From the NCBI GenBank assembly GCA_000310025.1, contig FN649742.1, forward strand, positions 4,991,772 to 5,055,771: a DNA stretch of 64,000 nucleotides. The letters are read 5' to 3'. Below are positions 37,701 to 48,894 of the stretch, one piece after another. Origin of the DNA: Ectocarpus siliculosus. Lineage: Eukaryota > Sar > Phaeophyceae > Ectocarpales > Ectocarpaceae. Every line of letters begins with the position of its first letter. The first letter of the stretch is position 1. Below the pieces are notes generated by a model. That model had not been told where the DNA came from, ran no database searches, and was given only the letters and a program-made list of their open reading frames with translations. The position numbers were made by a program, and so were the translations under genes.

Positions 37701-40700
37701 ATGTACGATTTGGAGCCCACCCGTTTAACACACCTTGCGAGCTTGAAAACTCTGAACAGGCGGAACGACCTCAGCGCCGAAAGTGCTCCGCCAGAAGTAT
37801 TCCCCGTCTCGCCAGTCAAGATATCGGGTGGCGAGAGGATGAGCTCCAGCAACCCGCTAATAACGATGAAACCGTCGAACAGGTTGAAGTTGTCCTTGGC
37901 GTACTCCCGGGGTCCAAGTGCCGCAACCTGCAAGTTAGATTCGTGAAAGAGGTCACTTGATATCGTAAAGCAATTGGATAGGAAAACATTTCTTCAAGGT
38001 TAGTCGCGGCACATACTTGCTGGCTAGTCCTATATTTCACAATGTGCATAGTTTTGAATCAGGTGACGCTTCGAAACACACGACTAGGACGTAGTGATGC
38101 GGAATAGTTATGACTTGAAATCGTCACATGCAGTCAATGAAAACCACCCGATAGAGGCCCACCTTGAGAGCCATCTCTAGCATGAAGCACAGAGAGAAGG
38201 CGAAGTTGAAGACCTCTAGGTATGTGGAGAACTCCTCATCCATCGGGTGGTGATCCAATGCCAGCACCAACGTGTTGAGTACGATCAAGAGCGTGATCGA
38301 ATTCTGCCAAAGTGGGGCGAGTGTTCGGGAACGGCGGCGGGAATCAGAGGGCTATCGGGTCGAGGTCACACGTAAATTTCTGTGACTGGTGACCGGAGAA
38401 AACTAACCGCTCCTGCGGAGCAGGAGGAGGTTGTTACATTTTTCTCTCTCCGTTCGTTGCCTAGTGTTGGGGTGTCCTTGGTACGCGAGAGGGAAAAGGC
38501 GGTCGTACGTGGGGGGTTGTGATTTGGATGGGGACATGAACGATGTTGCCATTTCTTTGACTAAAGGGTATTTTTGGTAGTGGGGGCTTCTTAAGAAGAA
38601 GGAAAAAGCCAATGAACGGTCAAAAATGCACCGCGAAAAAGACACGCTGAGCTTAATTTCCCCCAGACGGGGCTTGCAAAAGAGTTGGCGATAACCTGGG
38701 GTAAGAAATTTGTCGTATTTTCGTCCGAGGGATAAACAAAACTGAGGAAATGCTGTGGCACATTCCTTTATCCTGTACTACAAGTACATAACACCACCAT
38801 GTACCGCGCGAGGTAAAGGTTCAGGGATGATATGCGCACCATGTATGTATGTGCCGCTCCCCATATAGTAACTTCTTCCAAGCTCGATAGACAAACAAGT
38901 CGAACGCACTGAACTCCCTGTATTGTTACCTCATCGATGGTTCCATCTGCCATGGCCGCGACAGGGTACCCTGCGCCGTTTACAAGATGCTCAGGGTCGC
39001 TTGGACATCAAACCCATTATATTCATTCTATTTTGCGTCATTCCGATATCTTGTTGTCCCCTCGATTCCAGAGTCCTCTTTCAACGCACACAGTCGTCTC
39101 AGTGATGCACGTGCGGGAAGAACTGGCAAACTCTGTTCCTGGTATAGGTAGGCTGTTAGGCTTGCGCGTACATAGTTGACATATAGACGGGGTGTGTGCC
39201 GCCCACAAGGAGGAGTAAGAAAATGCGCATCAGCAACCGAATGCGCAGTACACAGGAAGTATCGTGCGGGACAATGGCAAACTGGGGAAGTCCATGTCGC
39301 CTGCGCAGTAAAGGGCGTTCCTATTTCTGCACGGCATCTTCTTTGTTCCCACTTGGTTCTCGTTAAGGGTCGGCAGCCGTGGCAACTTCTCATGGAACTA
39401 TTTCGTAGCCTACACGAAGATTCACCGGATACTGCTAATACCCGCGCTGTAAAAACATTGGCGGTTACTGCTGTACCATGTCAACGAGAAGCGTGTGCAG
39501 TGGCAGCAACCGCTAAGACGTAGACTCCTGGGGCCGTAGTAGGTCGGGGTTTCAATCGATCCAAGGCAAGGCCGGCTGCAACCTCTGAGGAAAGCAACCG
39601 CTCTACAAAGCTATTGGAACGTCGGGTATTGGGGGAGATTAGTACAGAAACCACGAGAGACAGCAGCCAGCTGACGCCTCGCCCCTCGGGGCATCTCTCT
39701 CCCCCGTATGGGAGCTGCTCTGGCAAGAGACAATATTTTGGGATGCCCGGCCAACCAATCCGTTGCACCACTAACGCAATAGAGGTTATGGGACCCTTCA
39801 CTTAACTTGAATGTCATCGCGGACAAGTGTCAAGTGCATTTGCTGTAGATGCGCAATCGGTTTGGCGCAGGCAAGTACACATATGAGGGTTACCGGAGTG
39901 CTCAGAAAATCGACTCAGTTCCGGGACGCGGTAGCTGAGATTTCCTTCGCAGTCAGTCACCACTTGCCACCTCCCGTAGACAACAGGGAAAGTAGAGCTT
40001 GTGGACAAAGACGTGACACGGAAATCCCCGACGACCAATGTAGGGTGTTCGACTCCCCTCGAGCAGCGTGGGATACGTTCCAAAGGATCACTTGCGTCAC
40101 GGTATCGTGGTGCATGTCCCTTTTCATAACTCTCACTGATGGACTACCTTCCTCCCGTCCCCCCATCCTCGTTTGGAACGGATTGGAAGGGAAAGATTTG
40201 CCTGATACCGCACCTGAAACTTGACGTGGTCAACCAACCGCCGCAAAACCAAGCGCCAGGTTGGAAGATCCTGCAGCTCGTCATTGCCAGTAACCCCCCC
40301 CCCCTCCTCCTCCTCGTTTTCATCGATAAAACTAGCTCCATTCGTCCCCTCGTCAGCCCACAGTGCCTGCCGATGTCGTTCCTCAGCCTCCTGCACAACA
40401 CCACGTGCATGTTTCAGTGTGTGGAAGAGAGGGAAAATGAAACAGTGAACGGGGAATAGTCTGCCTAACCTGGGCGCTGCCGGGTGCTACTCCTCGAGAT
40501 TGAAGCAAGACTACAAACTCGACCAACGTGAGACGTCCAGGCTCTTTTCTTTCAATCGGTTCTAGGTTGCTGTATTCCGGTGCAAATGATAGAGCTTAAT
40601 CGTACTGGAGGTGTGAGACTCGATTCGGCTCGCATCGAACTCAATCGGCATCTGCTCGCCGCATGCCCGGTTATGCGAAGGAACTTGGGACAGGCCACAT

Positions 40701-43700
40701 TCTGCGGCACTCTCGACTCCTAACCCCAAGCACGCAACAATCACTCTGTTGATGAGACGCGTTTGGTTCAAGGTGTCTACCTCACCACGACAGCAAAGCT
40801 CTTGCCGTCGCTCTAGAAAAGTACCGGGAGACACGCTGGAAGCTTTCATCCACTCAAACATTTGGATTTTGCTGCAATAGGTTGCCGACTTGCCACGTAC
40901 TGTACTGTATGAGTGGTGGAAGCCGGGAAGAGTTTCAAGCGGGTTGATGGGAGAGCAACCTGCTTTGTCTCTCGGGGGCTCTTCCATCACTTCCTCAAGA
41001 GAATGGTCTTGCAAGATTCGGTGCTGTTTTGCCGCCTTTGTTGCACATAACACCCTATCACTTTTCCCTCAGGATACAGACTAGGATCAACCATGCACGT
41101 TGGTGGAGAATAGCACGCATACATATGTTAATGTGTGGGGGCAGTTAAAGTGAGCCTGCCCTCCACTACCTGCCGCACGTACAGCACCTTCTGGCCTACC
41201 GCATCCGGCAAAACAAGTCACGATACTACCGATGTACTTCGTACCACAAGGAACCAACTAATATCGGATCGACCGTGGCTTCGTGTCTACAACTGCAGAG
41301 GTCGTCGACAGTGAGCTTGAGGCTCATCACCTTGTCGTCTTCCTTGCCCTTGGTGAAGTTCCCCTCCAGCACAGCCAGGAGTAGATTGAGAGTGAAGAAC
41401 GACCCCCACAGGATAAGGATGATGAAGAAGACGTCTCCGAGGATAGGAAGGCTACAATCCTTTACCTGGGGCGATGAAAGCATCACAACGGTATGACACG
41501 CGGAGATTGTACACAAGGAAGCGGGGTTTGGCTTAAGCGATCAAAGATAACATCACCATGGAGACATGCTCGACGTATTGGCTTATCTACAGGAGCCATG
41601 ATTCTTGTCCAGGCGGGGGCTTCCGACACACAGGAAGCCGAGACACTTTCGTACTTCATAGACTATCCACGTTTGGAACAAAAACACCCGAATCTTTCAA
41701 GTTGCGGAGACCGGTGGTATTCTCCGGCGGTGTACACTGGATCAAGAAAACACGCGACGCACCTGATAAAGTACATCTGACCATCCCTCCATGGTGATGC
41801 TCTGAAAGATAGTCAAGAAAGCGACGAAGATGTTGTCGAAATTCGTGTAGCCCCAGTTCAGACTCTGCACGAAGGTGGCGTTGTCCGTCAACCTCCCGGC
41901 TCCCCACTCCACCCCCTCGATCACCCCGCCCGCAAAGCGCGGGTTGCCTAGCGCATCGTAGTTGCTCCCGCACCACCTGAACTCGCTCAAGTTCATATAT
42001 CTATCGTCATGCTCGCACTTGTGCTTGCCCGAACCCGAGTTGGACGTGCAAAGCCGCTCGTTCTCCGAGTCTATCGGCCACCAACACTCGCGAGGCGTGG
42101 CCCAGGGACTAGTGCTCTGTGTCCACGAAGGCTCGTCGTCTACCACGTCGAAGTTGCTCACAGAGAGGCAGCGGTAATCCGTGTAGTTCATCCCGACCTG
42201 CGGGTACGACAGTCACCACCGTCGCGGTATTGATTTAATGCACGCGCGCAGCACATCGAAGCATGGAAAAGGGGACAGAGAAGAGGAGAACGAACGCGGC
42301 GATGAGTCCCTTCGCCAACCAGACGTATTTTCGTTTGTCGTTGCGCTCCTACAGTTCTACATTGCTGATAATCGCATGAAGCTTGTTGAAATATGCACGG
42401 CTAACCACAGTTCGCAAGAATCAACAATAGAGTCGTGCACGACGGGGTGGACCCCCCCCTCCCGCGCGCACGTCAACCACTACATGTATTCCAGTTTCCC
42501 GGGCAAAACCCTTGCACGGCATTATCTCCTAGAAGCAGAAAATAGAGTCCCGGAAAAAACTCTCCTCTTCCACCCGAGGAGGACCCAACTATTGGGGTTG
42601 CCCGAGACCGGACCGAGTCCGATAGAACGGGGTGATGTGGCGCTTAAGCTTGATTTGAAGGGGTGCGCGATTGTGCAAGACTTAAAACGCGAATCCCCTT
42701 GTAAGTATACATCTTTTTGCGAGGCTGTGGTGATGTCTTCTTGTGGTTCTCACGAATTGCCCGTGCAGACCAAGTTGTTCCTTTCTGTGCCGGTCTCTAC
42801 TGTCTTGAAGTCTGGCAACGTACCGCTACTCCAAAAAGGAGAGTCAGTACGAGGTGACAAGCTCGAAGTTGTCTATATCAACGGATATAGTGTTGTGCTC
42901 TACCACAGTACCGCCAGCGGGAAACTTGCAAATACGTTCTTTGATATGTATAGACAACTGATGATATCGTTCGTGCCCTCACCTCAAAACTGTTGTTGAC
43001 TGGGAACGGAGTAAGACGACACCGAGAGTGCTGCTTGCCCGCGAAGATCTGAATCCCAAAGATGCCGAACACCGTGAAGATAAATTGGAGAAGAATCACC
43101 ACACTCACCAGCTGTGGCACAGACCTAAGCATGCTCACCACCAACTTCTGCAGCCCGGGCAGTGCAGAAATGCTTTTCAGTGGGCGCAGCACCCGAAAAA
43201 CTCTGATTGCCGTCATTTTCGGCATCCCGGGTATGCTTGTCATAAGCGCCGTGACCACCACCATGAAGTCTAGGATGTTCCAAGAGTCTCGTAGGTATGA
43301 TCCTCGCCCAAGATAGAACCCTTGCGCGATGACCTTGAGCACGAACTCTAGCGTGAAAAAGGCGGTGAACACTGCCTCCGACTCAAACAGAAGTGCATTT
43401 CGCCAAGAGCCGTCATCGATGGGCTCCCCCACATCTGGCGAGTTAGGATCGTCGTCTATCACAGACCAATCCGTCAGCGCCAGCACGAAGGAGTTCAGGA
43501 CGATGAGGAACAGGATAAAGCGATCGAACCACGGGTGGGCAATGGTCTTGACGCAGGCCACGCGGACAGGGTTCAGCTCGTCGAAGACGTAAAGGGAAGT
43601 CTTAGCATACTTAAACGTCTTCCCGCAGGCCTTGAACACGGCTTCCTTGCTGTGGTCATAACCAGGAGTCTCGTTGCCCTTTTCGAACGCCCCGTGATGT

Positions 43701-43717
43701 TGCGTGGGATATATCAT
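28703..43717 (-). CDS. Four-domain voltage-gated Ca2+-type channel alpha subunit, 19 exons
   Basis: Plasma-membrane channel of about 2051 aa. Exons: 43717-42983, 42197-41763, 41465-41331, 40390-40214, 38303-38163, 37927-37734, 37178-36929, 36554-35602, 35237-34826, 34384-34115, 33713-33466, 33069-33009, 32690-32388, 32168-31924, 31422-31248, 30902-30765, 30476-30384, 30055-29913, 29750-28703; 6156 nt, phases all match. Four S1-S6 repeats are present, each with a charged S4 (for example [11 protein letters not shown] in I and [16 protein letters not shown] in IV). Pore glutamates are TMEGW (E382), SGENW (E694), TTEAW (E1178) and TGENW (E1468), so the filter is EEEE, as in Ca2+ channels. After IVS6 come an EF-hand-like block (EFDPRAT), the Cav-type NKVHFKDVLLAL segment, an IQ-like motif [12 protein letters not shown] and about 340 disordered Gly/Ser/Arg-rich residues. 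The start is the first ATG before a plausible cytosolic N-terminus; an upstream exon cannot be excluded. Introns 7, 16 and probably 17 have GC donors. Na+ channel and NALCN identities are disfavoured by EEEE. Confidence 0.92.
29622..29715 (-). repeat. 47-bp tandem duplication inside channel coding tail
   Basis: Units 29622-29668 and 29669-29715 differ at three positions. Because 47 is not a multiple of three, the same DNA is read in two frames in the minus-strand exon 19, giving the unlike peptides [15 protein letters not shown] and [15 protein letters not shown]. Confidence 0.85.
30056..30383 (-). other. Probable GC-AG intron (channel intron 17)
   Basis: The exon ends GCGAAG and the intron starts GCAAGT, a perfect match to the GC-donor consensus. 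The acceptor GTTCTGCAG gives phase 0 into [10 protein letters not shown]. An alternative GT donor four nt later, with a different acceptor, would also keep frame, so this one is less certain than introns 7 and 16. Confidence 0.5.
30477..30764 (-). other. GC-AG intron (channel intron 16)
   Basis: The donor is TTCAAG followed by GCGAGT and the acceptor is TTGAGCAG after a long C-rich tract. Splicing here joins NKVHFK to DVLLALSE, a segment conserved in Cav C-termini, in phase 0. No GT nearby restores this junction. Confidence 0.8.
36555..36928 (-). other. GC-AG intron (channel intron 7)
   Basis: The donor is TTCGAG followed by GCGAGT and the acceptor is GCTCCCAG. The junction reconstitutes the domain II pore TTIFE-ILSGENW exactly. 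The nearest GT, four nt downstream, would break the frame inside the selectivity filter. Confidence 0.85.
38304..40213 (-). other. Longest channel intron (intron 4), no gene seen
   Basis: This 1.9-kb intron separates the I-II linker end (RLVDHVKFQ) from IIS1 ([10 protein letters not shown]), phase 0. Short frames on both strands show no family resemblance. It contains a TACTGCTGTA motif at 39466-39475. Confidence 0.75.
42238..42999 (+). other. 253-codon antisense ORF in channel intron 1
   Basis: An ATG-started frame runs opposite to the channel through almost all of intron 1 (42982-42198) and 17 nt into exon 1. The deduced protein is not low-complexity (for example [19 protein letters not shown]) but matches no family I know and has no signal peptide or membrane segment. 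It could be a chance open frame, a nested gene or a remnant. Confidence 0.2.
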
Positions 43718-45633
43718 CTGGCTGCACTCCAAAGGCCGAGCGAGCCACGGTGTGGAGAAGAGGAATACACAGCTACGCGCCTCCCTGTCAGGCCTTCCTT
43801 CGAGCCATCATTCTTGGGTGCATGCCCGGCTTCCTTGCCCTCTCGCGCTTGTAATCGAGACTGTCCTCGAAATCCTACAGCAGCAAGTATCGCGACCACT
43901 TAGGTACACAGGGGTGTCGATGCACAACAACCGCACACCTGTCTTTGCTGTCGTCAAGCATCCAAGACTGACGGTTGGCACAGCCACAACATGCGCGGCA
44001 CGGCCCTTCTGACCAGTGCCCTGGCTTCCAACCGACCCACAGGACACGCTGCCGCCTTCTGACGACGTGTTGTGTGTGAGATTCAACACTTGGGGCCCAA
44101 TTAATCATGTACACCGTCGAGCTCCTGGGAAAAACACACGTGACGGTTTCAGAACCTCGACACACACGCCTCCTTGGTTTAGAGAGAGGGGGAGACGGGG
44201 ATGTGCGCATGTGGGCGATAGCCGGGCTGGGCGCAAGTGTTTTTTCACAGCAGTGACAGGTGAAGGTATATCTAGGGTGTTGTAGTCATGCGTTGGTTGT
44301 CAGCGATATTGTTTTCACAACGAACGGCGAGCCAGAACTGTAAGTCTGAAGTAGAAGACTCCATTTATTTTTGACGTCACTTGCTTGTTGTGCGTCCGAT
44401 GTACTTCAAAAAAATGTGACACGTGTTGCGTTGCTCTTATTGATCTGGAAAGTACGTCCATGGTGTTTCGCAATGTGTTCATGATCGTGTTTCTGGCTGT
44501 AGTATAGACTTGTCTAGGCCTGCTGTAGGGGAAATCCGTTCGCACATACGGCGGGATGCATAATACATACTCCGTATTCGGTATTTGTACGTACGTGAAC
44601 GGGCACAACGTCCATCGGCGCTGGAATCGAAAGCACCAACGGTGCAACAAACTGCTGTTTCTAGAATTAGTTTTACTTCGATGCTCGCACAGATAGGACA
44701 TACCGCACAATTCCATTCGTTGACGGCCTGCTGTAAGTGTTCAAATCATACAACTGAATCAATCTACCTATGTTATTCTCGTACTACTATTGTGAATTTG
44801 TTGTCACGGGGGAATCATTTTGTACGAAATTGTACGCACAAAGAAGTATTGCTGTAGCCTCCACGTCATATCGGATGAGGTTATCAACATCTACATCGAA
44901 CAATATACACACCAGCAGCAGCGTTGGTTGTCACCAAAAGGAAACGTACAAACATCCTGCTCTCAGCCATGGGGTACACTACGAAATGCATCTATCATCA
45001 AAACCGTTCCATTGTTCTTTTGAGTTGAACATACACACGTTCGACTGCTTTTGAATACTATCTCGGTCGCTTGGTGCAGCCGCCCAGAATTCCACTCGGA
45101 AAATCACGACGAAGCCTCGCCGAGATGAAAATGATCGTTCGACGTCGGCACCCTCGCCCTCACCGTTGTCTAGAGGTGGGGAAATCATTTATTTCGGTGC
45201 GCCTTAACCGCACCTGTACCTACGGTGATAGGTGATACCACACTCAACAAGCGATGCTTGCACGACGGGATCAACATCGCGACCGTCGCTCGTCTCTAGG
45301 GCGAGTCTCATCGGACATTCAGTACAACAGCAGTGTGGCTTCATTCGGACGAATCTCGCCTAGCAAGTTGGGCGTTAACCATTACGCACGGGTTGCCCTC
45401 ACCAAGCCGGCGGGGGCGGCAAAACTTTAGGGCATGACGAGAGGGCGGGGCTACATCTAAGTCTTCATACATGTATATACAGAACCCGATCGATTGGCGC
45501 CGGCCAGAAATTTTGTCATGCATACAAGAGAGTGCTCCACACAAAGATTACAACAGATTACAACGTAAACAGCGTCAGCCGCCGCCTACGGTGGAGACGA
45601 CAGGCACCGACGAATTGCCGTGAATCACTGATT
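43718..45633. other. Intergenic region between NAD+ synthetase and channel
   Basis: 1.9 kb between the stop of the NAD+ synthetase gene and the proposed channel start, both on the minus strand. It should hold the synthetase 3' end (right) and the channel promoter (left). No coding exon or clear promoter element was recognised; frames such as 44315-44716 look like noise. Confidence 0.55.
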
Positions 45634-48488
45634 CTACGCCTCCTTGCCATCTACTCGGCCAGATGGCAGCCCCTTCAACATGGAATCGATAACAGCGAAC
45701 TGGCGCGGCCAACGCGTCGGGTACAAGAACGGTCGCAGGTCGAAACGGTTGTCGTCTGGAGAGTACTCCTCGGCGTGGTACGAAGGCGTCAGCGTGGTCA
45801 TCTTGTGCCGATTCACGGAGTAAAAAAAGAAGAAACGCTTCACTTTCGAGGCGATCTCCTGGGGAGAGAGATGCCTCCACGCCGACAGCAGGTTCTGAAA
45901 CATGGATACCGGGCCGCAGCGAGCCACCTTCCTCAAGCGGCCGAAGTGCGACAGCTCCTCGTACGTCATCCCCATGTCCTCCTCGTCCACTTGGCTGTGT
46001 TCGTCCGCCTCGCCCGCCCCCTCCGCCAGCGGCCGCAGCTCGGCCGTTGGCGGCGCAGCCGCAATGTCGGCCAACGCGGTGTAACCTCGCTCCCGCGCCG
46101 CCCATTCCAACAGCTTCTTCAGGTCCACCTTCGAGATGCCGCCGATGGGGTTCAGGTCCGCGCTGCTGCAGTCGTACTTCGTCATGTAGCCCCTCAGCGC
46201 TTCGTCAACGTTAGCGCTACCGAGCACGAGCAAAAACCCTTGCCGTCCACGAACCCAAGGCAGAAGCTGCGCTAGAAGGTAGGCCATCACCATGCGTAGA
46301 CGAGCTTGAATGTTCTGCAGCGCCAGGTCTTCGGCGGACGTCCCTCCCCTCGACAAGAACCGCGGTGTCTTCCCCGTCAACGTGCGGAAGACTCCCACAA
46401 GGGCAGCCACCGCGGTGTCGATGACGATGTTGCTATGGTATGCGCCTATCTGGTCCGCCAGAGTCGACGCGCGCGCCCGCGTAGCGTTGGAGCTGTTCTC
46501 CGTGCCCATGAAGCACGTGTGCAGCACACAGTTGGCAAGGTCGCGGGGGCTGCTCGGCACCTTCTCTCCTTCCTTAAGCCCCATCAGGCGCCGCACTTCC
46601 TTGGACACAGAGCCCACTCCGGCTGCGCCCTCCTTTGATTTCCTCTCGGCATCGTCGTCTATACCGCTAAGCTCCGCGTTCTCTGCTGCTGCCGTTTCGA
46701 CTGCCAGCCCGCACATAACCCCGACGATCGCCGCGACGCTGGACGAATCAGCCCCGCCGGAGAGAGGGAGGAAGAAGCCTGCGCTGCCGGACCTTCGCAG
46801 GTAGTCCCACAGCCAGCAGGCGGGCCCAAGGGCACACTCCTCCTGCGGGCTATGAATCTTCAACGCTTGGGGCAGTGTGGGAGGGTGGGTCACGTAGTTG
46901 GCACCGGGGGTACCGAGACAGAACGAGGGCGCCTCCACAGTGGGTAGTCGCCGTGCACCCGACGCCTGCTCCATTCGAGAACTCACCGAAGCCCGGTAAG
47001 ACCTTACGTCCTCGAGGTTGACAGTCGCCGTGATAACCTCCACGTCGGCGAGGGAAAACTGAGCCGCCTGGGCGACCACGTCGCCGTTGACCACGATGAG
47101 AGCGCACCCGTCGTAGTACAACCTACCCCCGTCACAGCCACGCTGGTTAGAGTAGACGTACACACCTCCACACTTTGCAGTCGCCGAAATCATGTAGTTC
47201 AGCCGAGTGTCTAGTTTGCGGAGCTGGTGGTGCGAGCCCGACCCGTTTCCTATAATATCTACACCGGCCAATGCCTGACCTATGTGAGGGCTGTCTGGTG
47301 TCCATAGCTCTTCGCAAGTCTCGCCCGCGACGAGAGCGTCCAGGGCCGACACCGCGGTCTGACCGAAGGGTACCTTGTCCTGCCCGGTCACCTCCGCGAG
47401 GCCGCGGCACAGGGTGTGGTCTTCCGTCTCGTTCCTCCGTTTCCAGGTCGTAAACCAGCGGGTCTCGCGGTAATTTCCGTCATCCGCGAGGTGAAGCTTG
47501 GGACGAATCGCAAGAATCTTGCGGTTGAGGCAGAACACGCGGCAGTTGTACCGTACGCCTAGGTGTTGGACCGGCATCCCGATGTCGCAGAGGATGCCAT
47601 CTGTCGCGTCGCACTGCGGGGAGGGGAGGGGGGGGGGGACGAAAGTCATTTCGGGGTTGATAGTGTGGATGGGTTGAAGAGCACAATAAAGAACATCAGG
47701 CAGCCTTTGACCTTTTACGTTCGAAAGACCGACGGTTAACAATCAAACGATCTCTCTACCATGCTACGTCCACAGTACTTCAAGTCGGAGTACATGTGCG
47801 CTTGGTGGTGCGTGTGCACAATCTGTCTCACCCTTCACTCTTTAGCTTCCAGGGCACCCTGGATCCACACGGAAACTAGCAGCCTCGATGCCGAGGAGAC
47901 AAAACCACCAGATGCTGTGACAATCTTCATGGACGGAGTCAACATTTGCTATCGCCCTACAGCAGTACCTCCTCAACAGCTCAACAGAGTGGGATGCGTA
48001 CACGGGTACGTACTGGTAGGCTGATTTGTCGTAAAACCATGGAAGAGCTACAGCAGAGTTTCGGAAGTCAGGATACTCGACATACACACCGGTTTCACGA
48101 AGTGCAGCAACAGACCCGAATACCGCTTGTGATCGGAACATGAAGACATGCCACCTGTAGTCATGTACAACGTACAACATGCAGCAGCAGCATCCTAAAC
48201 ATGGCAATAACACCGCTACCCATCAACTCATGTACTGCTCACCGACAGAAGAGCAGCCAGGCTCTGGTCGCAGTGAAGGAAAGTGTCGTGCTCCAAAAAG
48301 TGGTCTTCGCACCCATACCCGCATAGCTCCAGCTCTGGCCCGAGCCGGTACCTCGCGCCCATCGCCTTCGCTTCTTGGATCGAGCGAAGCACTCTTTCGA
48401 GGTTGCCATCGAAATCTAGAGCCCATTGATCCAGGTTGCAAGCTGCAACGGTAACCAGGGGTGTTCTCTCCACCGCAGCTGTCTCCAT
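45634..48488 (-). CDS. NADSYN1: Glutamine-dependent NAD+ synthetase, 2 exons
   Basis: Catalyses the ATP-dependent amidation of nicotinic acid adenine dinucleotide to NAD+ with glutamine as nitrogen donor, the last step of NAD+ biosynthesis; cytosolic in other eukaryotes. Exons 48488-48243 and 47613-45634 give 2226 nt and 741 aa, close to the 700-725 usual in eukaryotes. The N-terminal nitrilase-like glutaminase domain carries the triad Glu52 ([12 protein letters not shown]), Lys121 ([14 protein letters not shown]) and Cys182 (GETCEELW). The C-terminal synthetase domain has the pyrophosphate loop LSGGADSSS at 366-374, [39 protein letters not shown] and the end region [25 protein letters not shown]. 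The single intron (47614-48242) is phase 0, GTGAGC to CCGCAG. The first ATG opens the conserved fold at residue 12, and no targeting peptide is seen. It is head-to-head with the J-protein gene. Confidence 0.96.
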
Positions 48489-48894
48489 CGCCCTAAAAGC
48501 CAGTGCTGTGAGGAGTACTAGCACTGCACGCGCCTCGATCACGTCAACGCACGTGTGAGTGTCGGGGTTGAACCCCGACCTGCCGGCTGATGTGAGACAA
48601 ATCGAGGGGGGGGGTTGAACTAGCGGAGCCCCCAGATCGGAGTGTCTCCCACATCGGAGTGACCTCACTTGACTTTCCCATCTTCCATCACATCGCATCC
48701 GCCATCCTGATCTTCCCGAGCCTTCGCCTCTCCAAAGACAGAGAGCAACAGTCGGATCTCCACTGTGGAATCTACTCAAACCGAAAGGTCGTCATAGGAG
48801 TAGCAGCATTGCTGGTGAATCTCATCAGCACACATCAGCACCTGAGAAGCACGGACACGGTGGATAGTAACCAAATTCGGGCCACAAGGCAGGC
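48489..48894. promoter_or_regulatory. Shared upstream region of NAD+ synthetase and J-protein genes
   Basis: Only 406 bp separate the two divergent ATGs, so the promoters must overlap or adjoin. Visible elements are a G run at 48607-48615 and a short direct repeat ATCGGAGTG (near 48637 and 48654) followed by TGACCTCACTTGAC. No TATA box is evident. A bidirectional promoter is inference. Confidence 0.5.

Noticed and set aside
45532-46275. 247-codon plus-strand ORF
   Set aside because: Shadow of the synthetase domain of the NAD+ synthetase on the opposite strand, with no family resemblance.
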